A stretch of DNA of 64,000 nucleotides from Aphanocapsa sp. GSE-SYN-MK-11-07L (GCA_019359715.1 JAHHGS010000139.1:146838-210837); one strand, 5' to 3'; shown: positions 18,429 to 28,161, numbered from the stretch's first letter. A program made the numbers and translations. The notes: a model not told the origin generated them from the sequence alone.

Positions 18429-19064
18429 ATGAACACCATCTATAGAGCTTCTACCAGCGTAGGTGTAGCCCTAGCTCTAGGCGGAGGACTATCTTTAGCC
18501 CTATTAAATAAACCCATGCAAGCAAGCTCAACGGCTGAGGCAAAGCAGGTAGCCACCCTCACAACCAATGAGAATGCTCAGATCCTGCAAACTCAGCCTC
18601 AAACGGCTGAGGATTACTACAATCAAGGCTTAGTTCTGCAAGGTGAAGGGAATATTGAGCAAGCGATCGCTAGCTTTAGTCGGGCGGTTGAACTAGACCC
18701 GACGGCAGATCATTACTTTGCGCGCGGGCTAGCTTACTCTGACCAAGGCGCTCAGAAACTGGCGATCGCCGACTACACGCAAGCCATTCAGTTAGACTCA
18801 AACTTTGCCGCCGCACTTTATCAGAGAGGCATGGCTCACTATGCCCTTAAAGATAATGCTGCGGCCGTAGCTGACTTCACCCAAGCCCTCAATGTCGATC
18901 AGAGTTTTGTCGCCGCCTACTACAGTCGCGGTTTGGCTTACTACGATTTAGGAAATGAAAAGCTAGCCAGACAGGACTATAACAAGGCCAGACAACTCAG
19001 CCCCACCATGACCGCCGCCTACTATGATCAAGGTGTTGCTCGTCCCCAAATCGGTGGCGAATAA
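18429..19064 (+). CDS. Exported tetratricopeptide-repeat protein
   Basis: From the ATG at 18429 the N-terminus has a signal-peptide or anchor shape (MNTIYRASTSVGVALALGG, then LSLALL). At least four TPR units follow, each about 34 residues, starting at AEDYYNQGLVLQGEGN and ending near the C-terminus (YYSRGLAYYDLGNEKLARQDY). TPRs mediate protein-protein contacts; the partner is unknown. The frame is open to a GTG at 18309, which would bury the signal, so I prefer the inner ATG. Confidence 0.75.
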   Translation: MNTIYRASTSVGVALALGGGLSLALLNKPMQASSTAEAKQVATLTTNENAQILQTQPQTAEDYYNQGLVLQGEGNIEQAIASFSRAVELDPTADHYFARGLAYSDQGAQKLAIADYTQAIQLDSNFAAALYQRGMAHYALKDNAAAVADFTQALNVDQSFVAAYYSRGLAYYDLGNEKLARQDYNKARQLSPTMTAAYYDQGVARPQIGGE

Positions 19065-19101
19065 GCACGCACGCCCATAATCTTAATTTTGGTTAGGCAT
19101 C

Positions 19102-19401
19102 ATGTACAGCCAGAGTGCGAGCTTTGAATTCAACACCTCTTTGCTACAATCGGCAAGATTTAGCTTTCTAGCTGAAATGGCTATTAACCTAGAAAAAATA
19201 GTAATCCCAGATACAACTATTACCAGTCCGGGCTTTTCAATTGAGTTGCATAAAAACGGAAATGCTGAGGTTGTCGTTTGGCACCCGTGGAAAGCGAATG
19301 CTATGTGGTCAGAGCTTCGTTCTGGAGAACAGATGGAAGTTATAAACGTTACAAAGCCCAAGCATTTTTCAAAAATGCTGGCGGAAAACGATGACGGCTA
19401 A
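19102..19401 (+). CDS. Small hypothetical protein
   Basis: This frame encodes up to 99 residues. The second half (GFSIELHKNGNAEVVVWHPWKAN) has ordinary protein composition. An internal ATG at 19177 would give 74 residues and lies just after a promoter-like TTGAAT...TACAAT pair at 19124-19149, so the real start may be there. An opposite-strand frame (19083-19361) overlaps it and looks like a shadow. I recognise no family. Confidence 0.45.
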   Translation: MYSQSASFEFNTSLLQSARFSFLAEMAINLEKIVIPDTTITSPGFSIELHKNGNAEVVVWHPWKANAMWSELRSGEQMEVINVTKPKHFSKMLAENDDG

Positions 19402-19516
19402 CAATTCGTTCAAGCCGATGCCGCTCAGCAGCGAGTCTTAACTCACTCGATAGTAAACCTCGTATTGGGCTAAAGCTGATACGAGGCTTACTGTTTATGA
19501 AAATTTGCCATTAGCT

Positions 19517-19912
19517 TCAGGGCACAATCAGGACTGGGCAAGGAGCCAGGTTAATCACCCGATTACTGACACTCTCATTGGCTCCTTCTTGGGTCAGACC
19601 GATCCCCCGGCACCCCATGACAATCAGATCAACTTCCAGCTCATCGGCGACATCGCAGATGGTGAAGGCAGGCTTGCCCTGCCGATGAATTGTTTCAGTT
19701 TCAATGCCCAAATTAGTGAAGCCTGTTTGCGCTTGGGCTAACAATTGGTCGATCGCCGCTGGGTCAATCGGGGCAGCATTTTCGTCCGGTACTTCCTCAA
19801 CTGAGAGAATAATCAGGCGGCTTTGGCAAAACTTAGCCAGACTGGCAACAGTCTCCGCAGCTTCTTGGGAATCAGGGCTGCGATCAATCGGAAAGAGGAC
19901 AGTCTTAAACAT
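19517..19912 (-). CDS. Universal stress protein (UspA family)
   Basis: This 131-residue UspA-domain protein starts [18 protein letters not shown]. The ATG at 19912 is preferred because GGAG lies 9 bases upstream; an ATG at 19921 sits directly against that site. The ATP-binding signature [18 protein letters not shown], close to the G-x2-G-x9-G-(S/T) pattern of nucleotide-binding Usps, is present near the C-terminus. It diverges from pgk across only 67 bases. Confidence 0.88.
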   Translation of the reverse strand: MFKTVLFPIDRSPDSQEAAETVASLAKFCQSRLIILSVEEVPDENAAPIDPAAIDQLLAQAQTGFTNLGIETETIHRQGKPAFTICDVADELEVDLIVMGCRGIGLTQEGANESVSNRVINLAPCPVLIVP

Positions 19913-19979
19913 TGTATTCATCTCCGGGGTACGGACTTCGATAAAATGTGGACGGCTGATGAATTTAGGAGTCCGTATC
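19913..19979. promoter_or_regulatory. Compact divergent promoter region uspA/pgk
   Basis: Only 67 bases separate the two start codons. TAGGAG at 19965-19970 is the pgk ribosome site, nine bases from its GTG start. The pgk frame itself is open leftward into uspA, so its promoter may lie inside uspA. Confidence 0.5.
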
Positions 19980-21182
19980 GTGTCCAAAAAAACTTTAGCA
20001 AATTTGTCGGCCGCAGATGTGGCTGGAAAACGTGTTCTTGTCAGAGTAGACTTTAACGTTCCACTCGATAAACAGAACAATATCACTGATGACACCCGAA
20101 TTCGGGCTGCCTTACCCACAATTCAAGATTTGACCAGTAAGGGAGCCAAGGTGATTCTGTGTAGCCACCTGGGTCGTCCGAAAGGCGTTGACGAGGCTCT
20201 GCGGCTAACCCCGATCGCCAAGCGGCTCTCAGAGTTGCTGGGTCAAGACGTGCTGAAACTAGATGACTGCATTGGCGATGCGGTTGTGGCCCAAATCCAA
20301 GCCATGCCGACAGGTCAAGTTGCTTTGCTGGAAAACGTTAGATTTTATCCGCAAGAAGAAAAAAATGAGCCTGAGTTTGCTAAGCAGCTCGCCGCTGTGG
20401 CTGATGTTTACGTCAACGATGCGTTTGGAGCTGCCCACCGGGCCCATGCCTCAACCGAAGGGGTGACGCACTATCTGAGTCCTGCTGTGGCTGGCTTTTT
20501 GATTGACAAAGAATTGCAATACCTCCAGAGCGCAATTGAAAGCCCCCAGCGTCCCTTGGTGGCGATCGTTGGCGGTTCCAAAGTCTCCAGCAAGATTGGC
20601 GTAATTGATGCCCTGCTTGATAAAGTAGACAAACTGCTGTTAGGGGGCGGGATGATCTTTACTTTTTATAAAGCCCGTGGCTTGAGCGTCGGCAAATCTT
20701 TGGTCGAAGAAGACAAGTTGGAGCTAGCCCGATCGCTAGAAGCCAAAGCCAAGGAACGAGGCGTTGCTTTACTGCTGCCAACAGATGTGGTTGTAGCGGA
20801 TGCCTTTGCCCCGGATGCAAATGCTCAAACCGTCAGCATTGAGCAAATTCCTGACGGCTGGATGGGCTTAGACATTGGCCCCGACGCGATCAAAACCTTT
20901 GAGGCAGCTTTGGCTGACTGCAAAACGGTGATTTGGAATGGGCCGATGGGCGTATTCGAGTTTGATCGGTTTGCGGCCGGTACAGAGGCGATCGCCCACA
21001 CCTTAGCCAAATTAACTCCCCAAGGCACCTGTACGATCATCGGTGGTGGTGATTCTGTCGCAGCCGTTGAAAAAGTCGGTTTAGCCAGCCAAATGAGCCA
21101 TATTTCTACGGGCGGTGGAGCTAGCCTAGAACTTCTAGAAGGCAAAGCTCTACCGGGGATCACAGCCTTGGATGATGCTTAA
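19980..21182 (+). CDS. pgk: Phosphoglycerate kinase
   Basis: Pgk interconverts 1,3-bisphosphoglycerate and 3-phosphoglycerate with ATP in glycolysis and the Calvin cycle. I set the start at GTG 19980: it follows TAGGAG by nine bases and gives the family N-terminus [20 protein letters not shown]. Motifs: [35 protein letters not shown] and [11 protein letters not shown]. The 400-residue length is exact for the family. The open frame 5' of 19980 (to 19704) is antisense to uspA and rejected. Confidence 0.96.
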   Translation: MSKKTLANLSAADVAGKRVLVRVDFNVPLDKQNNITDDTRIRAALPTIQDLTSKGAKVILCSHLGRPKGVDEALRLTPIAKRLSELLGQDVLKLDDCIGDAVVAQIQAMPTGQVALLENVRFYPQEEKNEPEFAKQLAAVADVYVNDAFGAAHRAHASTEGVTHYLSPAVAGFLIDKELQYLQSAIESPQRPLVAIVGGSKVSSKIGVIDALLDKVDKLLLGGGMIFTFYKARGLSVGKSLVEEDKLELARSLEAKAKERGVALLLPTDVVVADAFAPDANAQTVSIEQIPDGWMGLDIGPDAIKTFEAALADCKTVIWNGPMGVFEFDRFAAGTEAIAHTLAKLTPQGTCTIIGGGDSVAAVEKVGLASQMSHISTGGGASLELLEGKALPGITALDDA

Positions 21183-21245
21183 CTGCTCAGATTGATCAAT
21201 TCATGGTCAATCCAAAAGCGATATAGCGTTCTTAAATGAGTTATG

Positions 21246-21272
21246 AAAAGCCGTTTGAATAAGACGGCTTTT
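21246..21272 (+). terminator. Rho-independent terminator of pgk
   Basis: AAAAGCCGT and ACGGCTTTT form a perfect 9-bp stem around TTGAATAAG, ending in a T run, 64 bases after pgk. Confidence 0.85.
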
Positions 21273-21898
21273 CGCTGTTACTTGAAATCGGTATAGCATC
21301 ACTTTTAAAGAGCTGTGAAAAAGGGCTGCAAAGTTTAAGTCTAAAACAGACTTTAAAACGATAATGGGTCTAGTTGAAGGCAACCAGACCCTTAAAAATT
21401 TTGCAATGAATTAAGTTTTCCTAGAACTAATGACGGGTGAACAGAATCAGCAATTAATCCACACTAGCTACACACTTCAGTCTTAACCAGACTAGCTTAG
21501 AGGAGCTTACTGCTTAACCTCTCACGGCAGAAACATCTAGCCGATAGCAATTGCCGATGTGAGTCAATGAAAACGAATAGAACGCTGACCGATGAGAGTC
21601 TTTTCTGATGTTAAACTGCGATCGCTAACAATGTTGTTCTACAGTTACTCAACAATTTTAAGACTCTTCAAATCAAACCTATTTCTACTCCAGAACCAGA
21701 ACTGGGAGGCACGAGCTCTAGCTCTTTCTTTTCACTACCGAGGATTGGTTTGTGCCTAGATTCAAACTAACATCAATTTCTGGAAACAACCGGTCAATTT
21801 ACTAAAGTTTATACCCATTTGCAGTCTGCAACAAATCCTTGATAGCACTTTGCGAATTAGGCTAAGAGAGCGATTTACGCTAGAAAATTTTATTCGAT
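21273..21898. other. Non-coding region with tandem hairpins
   Basis: About 600 bases with no supported gene. Two consecutive hairpins occur: one from AAGTCT/AGACTT near 21336-21354, and GGGTCT (21366-21371) / AGACCC (21386-21391) enclosing GTTG/CAAC, followed by TTAAAAATTTT. These could be back-up terminators or the 3' part of a small RNA. The rest is AT-rich and includes the promoter of the lipoprotein gene. Confidence 0.4.
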
Positions 21899-22489
21899 TT
21901 GCCTAAAATTCCTAACCTCAATTGTTCTAACCGCTACCGTAACTTGGTGATTAAGTTTTTGCGATCGATATTACTGCCCAGTTTGGTTGGGCTGCTGGCG
22001 GGATGTACAAACTCAGGCTTTTTGGTGCTACCAACCCAAAACTTTGGGAATAGTCTGAATAGCGTCAACCTTGAGCAGGAGCCTAACTTTTCTTACGATG
22101 GCCGATATATGGTCTTTGCCAGCGATCGGCTTGGCTATCGTGCCGTCTTTCTATTTGATGTTCAGCAGCGACGCCTGATTAACCTGCCCGGTCTGAATAC
22201 GCCGGGCGTGATGCAAGACCAGCCAGACATCAATGCGGATGGACGCTACATAGTCTATGTTTCTGAGACGCGAGGGAAGCCAGATGTTTATGTCTACGAT
22301 CGCATTTCTCGCCAGAATCAGTTGATTACTGGTAATATCTTGGGAAACATTCGCCACCCCACGATCAGCGGCGATGGGCGATTCATTGGTTTTCAGCTTG
22401 ATCGAAATGGTCAGTGGGATATAGAAATTTTTGATCGAGGGCCAGGCGCGCGATCGCTGGGCCCACCCGTTTCTCCCCCTTCGCCATAG
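21899..22489 (+). CDS. Lipoprotein with TolB-like (PD40) beta-propeller repeats
   Basis: A hydrophobic N-terminal segment ends in LVGLLAGC, a good lipobox, so the mature protein is probably a lipid-anchored periplasmic protein. The remainder has WD40-like PD40/TolB repeats: EPNFSYDGRYMVFASDR, QPDINADGRYIVYVSE, HPTISGDGRFIGFQLDRNGQWDI. The start is uncertain: TTG at 21899, or GTG at 21947, which gives a more typical short signal. About 196 residues is short for a full propeller; it may oligomerise. Confidence 0.78.
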   Translation: MPKIPNLNCSNRYRNLVIKFLRSILLPSLVGLLAGCTNSGFLVLPTQNFGNSLNSVNLEQEPNFSYDGRYMVFASDRLGYRAVFLFDVQQRRLINLPGLNTPGVMQDQPDINADGRYIVYVSETRGKPDVYVYDRISRQNQLITGNILGNIRHPTISGDGRFIGFQLDRNGQWDIEIFDRGPGARSLGPPVSPPSP

Positions 22490-22715
22490 CCAGCAATCTA
22501 GCCGCTTAGAATCAAGGTATAGGGGACTAAATCGCGAATCTACATCACCTGGCAAAATGACTTCTGGAGTGCAGCCTTCAGATCAATCGCATCGACCTTT
22601 AGCGCCGATCTGGATTAGCTTGATGACGATTAGCGAAAACTCAACCTTCCAGTCAAGACATTGCCTAAATTATCCCAGCGGCGAGTGAGCGTCATCTGGA
22701 GCAGTGGACAAACCT

Positions 22716-24260
22716 ATGACGGCAAACAACCCAGTGACAGTTTTCCCCCCAGACGAATACAACAAAGCTCTGGTTGCCCACGTCCATCCCCCAGATTGGG
22801 TCAATCCGCAGCCCGTTGATTGCTATGACTTAGTTGTGTTGGGGGGTGGTACAGCCGGACTGGTGGCGGCCGGTGGGGCGGCCAGTTTAGGAATTGGGCT
22901 TAAAGTTGCTCTGGTTGAAAGTCATCTCTTGGGTGGAGACTGCCTCAACTTTGGCTGTGTGCCTTCTAAAACGCTTCTGCGATCGGGGCGGGCTGTGGCG
23001 GATGTCCGAGCGGCAGTTAACTTTGGTGTGGAATTGCCTCCGGGGATTGAAATTAACTTTTCAGCCGTGATGGAGCGGCTGCGACGGGTAAGGGCAACAA
23101 TCAGCCATCACGATTCTGCCCAGCGGTTCAGCCAAGAATTTGGCGTAGACGTGTTTTTGGGCAAAGGACAGTTCACGGACAACCAAACGATTAGCGCTGA
23201 GGGCGTGCCGCTACGGTTTAAGAAAGCCGTGATTGCGACCGGCGCACGGGCAGCCCAACTCCAAATTCCTGGACTGTCAGAAGTTGGCTACCTGACGAAT
23301 GAAACTGTCTTTTCACTAACCGAGCGCCCGCAGCGATTGGCCGTAATTGGGGCTGGGCCCGTCGGCTGCGAATTGGCCCAAGCCTTTAATGACTTGGGTT
23401 CCCAGGTAATCTTGCTGCACAAAAATTCCCACATTCTCGATCGCGAAGATGCTGATGCGGCTGAGATTCTACAACAAACACTGCTGACAGAAGGCATTCG
23501 ACTGATTTTAGGCTGCCAACTGGAACGAGTTGAAAAAATCGACGGCGGTAAAGTTCTGCATCTGCGCTGCAACGGCAATTTGGAGTTCGTGATTGTAGAT
23601 GAAATTCTGCTGGCCGCCGGGCGATCGCCCAATGTCGAGAATCTAAATCTGGCCGCTGTGGGTGTGGCGTGGGATCAGCGAGGAGTCAAAGTCAACGATT
23701 ACCTGCAAACCAGTAACCCAAAAATTTTTGCAGCCGGAGATATTTGCATGGATTGGAAATTTACCCACGCTGCCGATGCGGCTGCCCGGATTGTGATTAG
23801 AAATGCCCTCTTTGCTCCCTTCGGTTTGGGACGCTCAAAATTGAGTCAATTGGTCATGCCCTGGACAACTTACACCCATCCCGAAATTGCCCATGTTGGC
23901 CTGTACGAGCGGTCAGCCCAAGCGCAGGGCATTGCCGTTGAAACCATCATGATTCCGTTTAACGATCTAGACCGCGCGATCGCCGATGGGGAAGAAGTGG
24001 GATTTGTGAAAATTCATCATCGGCGGGGCAGTGATCAAATTGTGGGCGCAACGATTGTTGCTAAACACGCAGGAGAAATGATCAGCGAACTGACAGTGGC
24101 GATCGCTCACAAAATTGGTTTAAATAAACTGGCTCAAGTGATCCATCCTTACCCAACTCAAGCAGAGGCGATCAAACAAGCCGCAGATATCTATCAAAGA
24201 AAGAGTTTTGCAAATCCTTGGACTCAGACATTGCTTAAACTTTTAAACAAGCTGACCTAA
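22716..24260 (+). CDS. Mercuric reductase/dihydrolipoamide dehydrogenase-like FAD oxidoreductase
   Basis: This class I pyridine-nucleotide-disulfide oxidoreductase of about 514 residues has the FAD motif LVVLGGGTAGL, the redox-active pair GGDCLNFGCVPSK, the NAD(P) motif VIGAGPVGCELAQ, and the C-terminal dimer domain (YTHPEIAHVGL, HPYPTQAEAIKQA). It lacks a lipoyl-dehydrogenase context or a mer operon, so mercury reduction is not implied; in cyanobacteria the family is often annotated as mercuric reductase (MerA-like). The ATG at 22716 is chosen over GTG at 22704. Confidence 0.9.
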   Translation: MTANNPVTVFPPDEYNKALVAHVHPPDWVNPQPVDCYDLVVLGGGTAGLVAAGGAASLGIGLKVALVESHLLGGDCLNFGCVPSKTLLRSGRAVADVRAAVNFGVELPPGIEINFSAVMERLRRVRATISHHDSAQRFSQEFGVDVFLGKGQFTDNQTISAEGVPLRFKKAVIATGARAAQLQIPGLSEVGYLTNETVFSLTERPQRLAVIGAGPVGCELAQAFNDLGSQVILLHKNSHILDREDADAAEILQQTLLTEGIRLILGCQLERVEKIDGGKVLHLRCNGNLEFVIVDEILLAAGRSPNVENLNLAAVGVAWDQRGVKVNDYLQTSNPKIFAAGDICMDWKFTHAADAAARIVIRNALFAPFGLGRSKLSQLVMPWTTYTHPEIAHVGLYERSAQAQGIAVETIMIPFNDLDRAIADGEEVGFVKIHHRRGSDQIVGATIVAKHAGEMISELTVAIAHKIGLNKLAQVIHPYPTQAEAIKQAADIYQRKSFANPWTQTLLKLLNKLT

Positions 24261-24295
24261 ACTTAGGCCAGCGTTCATGAGCAAGAGCATCTCTT

Positions 24296-24649
24296 ATGAC
24301 TGTAAAAAAAATTGAGAAGCTGCTGAAGCAAGCTTTGCTGCAAGAAGGCAAAATGGAATGTCAACTATACGAGCATGAACTTATAGAAGTTCTAGACGAC
24401 TTGAGGTTGTCTATGAAAAGAGACAAAGATGATTATATTTTTACCGTGACAGAAAATCGTGGGCACGTAGGGATGCTGCTGATTGAAAAATCAGGAGAGG
24501 TACATATAGATGAGCAGGCTAGAGAAAGACTAAAAGTTCTATGGCCGGCTGCGTATGAAAGCAACATCAAAAAAATGATCCCAGATTTCGCTCAACAACT
24601 TTACGGAGGTGACTTACCGATCAACGGGGTTAAAGTTTATCGGAGATAG
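24296..24649 (+). CDS. Conserved hypothetical protein
   Basis: This 117-residue soluble protein has a charged N-terminus (MTVKKIEKLLKQALLQEGKM) and a compact alpha/beta pattern (DDYIFTVTENRGHVGMLLIEKSGEVHI, split for length). I cannot name a family. It is 36 bases after the oxidoreductase and 19 before the nuclease, all on the same strand, so it may belong to a three-gene transcript. Confidence 0.65.
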   Translation: MTVKKIEKLLKQALLQEGKMECQLYEHELIEVLDDLRLSMKRDKDDYIFTVTENRGHVGMLLIEKSGEVHIDEQARERLKVLWPAAYESNIKKMIPDFAQQLYGGDLPINGVKVYRR

Positions 24650-24667
24650 AATTTACTGGCAGTCGCC

Positions 24668-25513
24668 ATGCTTAATACCCTAGATTCAACCGCAATTCAG
24701 ATGCAGCTTTCGCAGGGGCATTTGAGCGTTTTGTCTACTTGCCCACGCAAGTTTCAGCACTTGTATTTAGATCAATTGGGTTTGCACCAAGACCCCCAGC
24801 TTCAAGAGCGCTTAGATTTAGGCGCTCAGTTTCACCAACTAATGCAGCAGCAAGAATTAGGACTGTCGGTAGAGTCTGTTAGCCTGGCGAACTTGAGTTT
24901 GCAGCGCTGGTTAGCCGCCTTTAGCGCTCAGCCACCAGCGATGATTAGCGGCGATCGCCAAAGCGAACAGCGGCGAATTCTCCAATTTGAAGGCTATCTG
25001 CTGATTGCCGTCTACGACTTGCTAATTGAAGGGGCAGAGCAGGCTCAAATTTTAGATTGGAAAACCTATGCTCGTCCGCCTGCCAACTTGCAAACTGCTT
25101 GGCAGACTCGCCTCTACCTGTTTATGCTGGCTGAAACCAGCGATTACCCTCCTGAACAACTTTCGATCACCTATTGGTTTGCTGAAGCGAACAACCGGGC
25201 TAAGTGCAGTTTGACCTTTGCCTATACTCAGACCCAGCACGAACAAACTCGTCAAGAGTTAAGCCAACGCCTCAGGCAATTGACAAGCTGGCTAACTGGA
25301 TATCAGGCAGGGCAATCTTTACCCCAAGTGCCAATTTCTGCCAATGAGTGCAGTAAATGCAGCTTCGATCTACGCTGCGACCGCGCAGCGTCTCCTGTGG
25401 AGAATCGCGCCGGATTGGTTTCAGAAGCTCAGCTTAGTCCTGAGACTTTTATCGGCAGCCTTGAACTGGCGATCGCAACGGATATCAATCAGATTCCAGA
25501 AATTCCGCTGTGA
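24668..25513 (+). CDS. PD-(D/E)XK nuclease family protein (RecB/Cas4-like)
   Basis: The N-terminus (SQGHLSVLSTCPRKFQHLYLD) is the typical first motif of PD-(D/E)XK nucleases of the RecB/Cas4 type. The catalytic core appears as QILDWKTY (motif D...K) preceded by an acidic Glu-containing strand. The C-terminus has CSKCSFDLRC, suggesting an Fe-S cluster together with the N-terminal CPRKF cysteine as in Cas4/AddB proteins. There is no CRISPR array nearby, so it is better read as a housekeeping DNA-processing nuclease. Confidence 0.8.
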   Translation: MLNTLDSTAIQMQLSQGHLSVLSTCPRKFQHLYLDQLGLHQDPQLQERLDLGAQFHQLMQQQELGLSVESVSLANLSLQRWLAAFSAQPPAMISGDRQSEQRRILQFEGYLLIAVYDLLIEGAEQAQILDWKTYARPPANLQTAWQTRLYLFMLAETSDYPPEQLSITYWFAEANNRAKCSLTFAYTQTQHEQTRQELSQRLRQLTSWLTGYQAGQSLPQVPISANECSKCSFDLRCDRAASPVENRAGLVSEAQLSPETFIGSLELAIATDINQIPEIPL

Positions 25514-25586
25514 GGAATCCTTGACCTGGCATCGTCAAGCTATAAACAGGGGTTTGTCACAACAGCTTCGCAAAGCTATCCAAGCC

Positions 25587-26414
25587 CTAGACGAGTGTTC
25601 TGATGTGAGCCGCGATCGCCTTGGGTTGCTCAATCATGCCCAGGTGGCCACAATTTGCTAGTTCAATCACATTTGGCTGTCCTGCTTTGGCCAAGCGATG
25701 AAAGCTGGCTAAATGGTAGACATATCGAAGTTCCATAATCGGGTCTTGCTGTCCGGCCAAAAAATAAACTGGCTGCTGTAAGTCGCTCACTAGCTGAGGC
25801 AATTGTTCAACTTCCGCCTGAGTTGTCGATTCTAGCAGTGCCCCTAAAGCTGCTGCTGGATTAGCGACCAGTAAATCAGCTAACCGCTGTTTACCCCAAT
25901 GCCGCGCCACCGGCTGAGCAACGCTGGCTCGGCTAAACAGCCAGTCCATCAGGGGCAGGTTTGCGAGCCAGGCCGGCCGTGAGCGAACAATCCAAGCTCC
26001 AGCCGTCCGAAATCGCTCGAATTCAGCTTGCAAATAAATGCCGCCGCCAGCATTGAGGCAAATCACCCCTTGCACTTGGGCTGGCAGTTGAGCGGCTGTC
26101 CAGAGGGCGATCGCCCCTCCCAGCGAATGCCCCACTAACCAACATTGATTAATTTGCAGGTGTTGCAGCAGCAGGGCTAAATCTTCGGCATAGGCAGCCG
26201 GGGTATAGGCCCTAGCTGAGCCTGCTAACGCGGCCGAACCAGCAAATCCGCGCAGGTCGTAGGTCAGGCACTGATAATCCGTGGCCAAATCTTGCACCAA
26301 GGGCTGCCAGTATTGACGACTGAGTAGCCAGCCATGCACAAACACCAGCGCTGTTTGAGCGGTGCCTGCGAGTTCATAGGTATGATCAACGCCGAACAGA
26401 GCGATCGCTGCCAT
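25587..26414 (-). CDS. Alpha/beta hydrolase
   Basis: This 275-residue hydrolase has FVHGWLLSRQYW, the nucleophile elbow VGHSLGGAIAL, a probable acid in AGQQDPIMEL and the His in LANCGHLGMIEQP. It has the size of an esterase/lipase or MenH-like enzyme; the substrate is unknown. It is antiparallel to its left neighbour and upstream of the same-strand ACT-like gene's 3' end. Confidence 0.85.
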   Translation of the reverse strand: MAAIALFGVDHTYELAGTAQTALVFVHGWLLSRQYWQPLVQDLATDYQCLTYDLRGFAGSAALAGSARAYTPAAYAEDLALLLQHLQINQCWLVGHSLGGAIALWTAAQLPAQVQGVICLNAGGGIYLQAEFERFRTAGAWIVRSRPAWLANLPLMDWLFSRASVAQPVARHWGKQRLADLLVANPAAALGALLESTTQAEVEQLPQLVSDLQQPVYFLAGQQDPIMELRYVYHLASFHRLAKAGQPNVIELANCGHLGMIEQPKAIAAHIRTLV

Positions 26415-26473
26415 CTTTAAGGATGAGTTTCTTCAACTGAACTCTAGCCTACAGCGATTTCAAATCACCTGAA

Positions 26474-27193
26474 CTATTGCTGGGGATTGATCAGGCGCTG
26501 CTTAATGCTTTCAGCCATATGTTGGCCCAAATAGTCAGGAATTGGATTTCCGTTGGGGCCCATCAGATAAAGCGTTAACCGCACCCGGCCCCGCCAAGCC
26601 ATAAAGTTGGCATTGACCACCAGCAAATCTTCCTGCCAAATTGCGTACATGACTCGATAAATTAAACTGGGCTGACTCTCGGCTTCAACCAGTAATGCCG
26701 GCAGGTGAAACACAGGGTCGATAAAAAAGCTGGTTTCTAATCCCTGTAATCCTCCCTTGAGGTTCAGCTCCGATATTTTCTCCACTTCAACTTGATCGGC
26801 TAGAGCCGCTCGAATTGAGCGGCAGAGGCTGTCTCTGCCTTTTTGAGAGAGAGCTTTGCCCTTGTGGGACAAGGTTAATCTCAAAAATACCAGCAGCGGT
26901 AAGCGGACTTGTCCGTAGAGGCTGAAGTTATGCTGGGTCAGTCCATAGGCAGCAATCAGGCCAAAAATATCACTCAGCACAGAAGACTGATTCCGACAGG
27001 CAAACTGAAGGTGAGTTCTTTCAGCTTCAGTTTGGAGTTGAATCACAGGTTGACGGGTTTTTTGCAGCTCAAAGGCTAACTGCAAATTCTGAAATTGAAT
27101 TTCACTGCTGACAAACTGTTCATAAAATTCTGGAAATGCCTGATTAAAGCGCTTGAGCAATTCCAGGGTAGAAGTCTGAACGTCTGAAGTCAT
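26474..27193 (-). CDS. Conserved cyanobacterial protein with ACT-like region
   Basis: This 239-residue soluble protein has two segments that look like ACT folds: one around residues 68-105 (NQSSVLSDIFGLIAAYGL) and one around 165-225 (YRVMYAIWQEDLLVVNANF). ACT domains bind small ligands such as amino acids. The assignment rests on pattern only. It may be a regulatory protein. The ATG at 27193 is the clear start. Confidence 0.65.
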   Translation of the reverse strand: MTSDVQTSTLELLKRFNQAFPEFYEQFVSSEIQFQNLQLAFELQKTRQPVIQLQTEAERTHLQFACRNQSSVLSDIFGLIAAYGLTQHNFSLYGQVRLPLLVFLRLTLSHKGKALSQKGRDSLCRSIRAALADQVEVEKISELNLKGGLQGLETSFFIDPVFHLPALLVEAESQPSLIYRVMYAIWQEDLLVVNANFMAWRGRVRLTLYLMGPNGNPIPDYLGQHMAESIKQRLINPQQ

Positions 27194-27407
27194 AACAAAT
27201 AATTGGGAGATCGCACAGGGACGCTTAGAAATAGCAACACCAAAAAATGATTGACCTCAGTAGCACTACTTACACTGTGGTCATTGGCGTTAAGTATACT
27301 AGCTGTTAAGCGGCAGTCAGCATCGGTAAGGCATTGGCTTTCAATCAGGTGCTTTTGCAGATTCGGCCGATCGCACTCTCATAAATCTACCCTCCCCGTC
27401 CGGTTGC

Positions 27408-27944
27408 ATGAGTTTTTGGAAAAGCCTATTCAGTGGTCAAAGCGTCTCTGCGTCATCGACTGTTGTTCCCCTTGATCCTGCGATAGACCAGAACAATCCT
27501 GCCTATACCTCAAATAGCGCTGAACCGCGAGTTTTCTTCAGCAAAGATCGCGACATTGACCTTTACGAGCTAGAAGAACTGTGTGATGCTGTCGGTTGGT
27601 CTCGCCGTCCGCTCAGAAAAGTCAAAAAGGCAATTCAGCATAGCTTTGTTGTCGTGACCATGTGGGAACAGCGGGGCAGCTATCGCCGGCTGGTTGGCTT
27701 CTCAAGGGCCACCTCTGATCATGCGTTTAACGCCACGATCTGGGATGTCGTGGTACACCCAGACTACCAGGGCAAAGGCTTTGGCAAAGCCCTGATGAAG
27801 CAAATTATCAAAGAACTGCGGGGCGAGGACATTAGCAACATTACTTTGTTTGCCGACCCCCAGGTGGTAAATTTTTATCGGGGTCTTGGCTTTATGTCCG
27901 ATCCAGAGGGCATCAAGGGGATGTTTTGGTATCCCAGCCGTTGA
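27408..27944 (+). CDS. GNAT-family N-acetyltransferase (plastid-type)
   Basis: This 178-residue GNAT protein has the acetyl-CoA loop [10 protein letters not shown] (residues 121-130) in the context [13 protein letters not shown]. The C-terminal [16 protein letters not shown] is typical. It resembles the cyanobacterial/chloroplast GNAT group that in plants acetylates proteins or serotonin. The acceptor is not deduced. The first 40 residues are low in conserved features. Confidence 0.85.
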   Translation: MSFWKSLFSGQSVSASSTVVPLDPAIDQNNPAYTSNSAEPRVFFSKDRDIDLYELEELCDAVGWSRRPLRKVKKAIQHSFVVVTMWEQRGSYRRLVGFSRATSDHAFNATIWDVVVHPDYQGKGFGKALMKQIIKELRGEDISNITLFADPQVVNFYRGLGFMSDPEGIKGMFWYPSR

Positions 27945-27984
27945 GATTGTTTAGCCGTCGTTAACCATTGGTTAAATTGCGAGA

Positions 27985-28041
27985 GTTTGTGAAAAAAGTT
28001 CTCTAGGAACCCTTTCTCACAAACTAAATCAGATTGCTATA
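27985..28041. repeat. Imperfect inverted repeat, cyanobacterial interspersed type
   Basis: GTTTGTGA...TTCT (from 27985) pairs imperfectly with AGGAAC...CTTTCTCACAAAC (to 28024), followed by AAATCAGATTGCTATAG. The same building blocks (TTGTGAGAAAG and a GATTGCTATA-like end) form a more perfect palindrome at 63666-63759. It sits just upstream of tRNA-Pro. Confidence 0.5.
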
Positions 28042-28060
28042 GAATGGAGGCTGGCTACAA

Positions 28061-28134
28061 CGGGATGTAGCGCAGCTTGGTAGCGCGCCTGCTTTGGGAG
28101 CAGGATGTCGCAGGTTCGAATCCTGTCATCCCGA
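28061..28134 (+). tRNA. tRNA-Pro (anticodon UGG)
   Basis: This 74-nt cloverleaf has acceptor stem CGGGATG/CATCCCG, anticodon stem CCTGC/GCAGG enclosing TTTGGGA (anticodon TGG), and a T arm CGCAGG-TTCGAAT-CCTGT region. The discriminator base is A and CCA is not encoded. The next gene starts 27 bases later. Confidence 0.97.
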
Positions 28135-28161
28135 TCGCAAAAACTGAGTGAGTCAGCCAGC

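Noticed and set aside
19083..19361. 92-codon minus-strand frame opposite the 19102 gene
   Set aside because: No ribosome site and less protein-like composition than the plus-strand frame; neither is certain.
19704..19979. Long 5' extension of the pgk open frame
   Set aside because: It is antisense to uspA; GTG 19980 has a good ribosome site and the family N-terminus.
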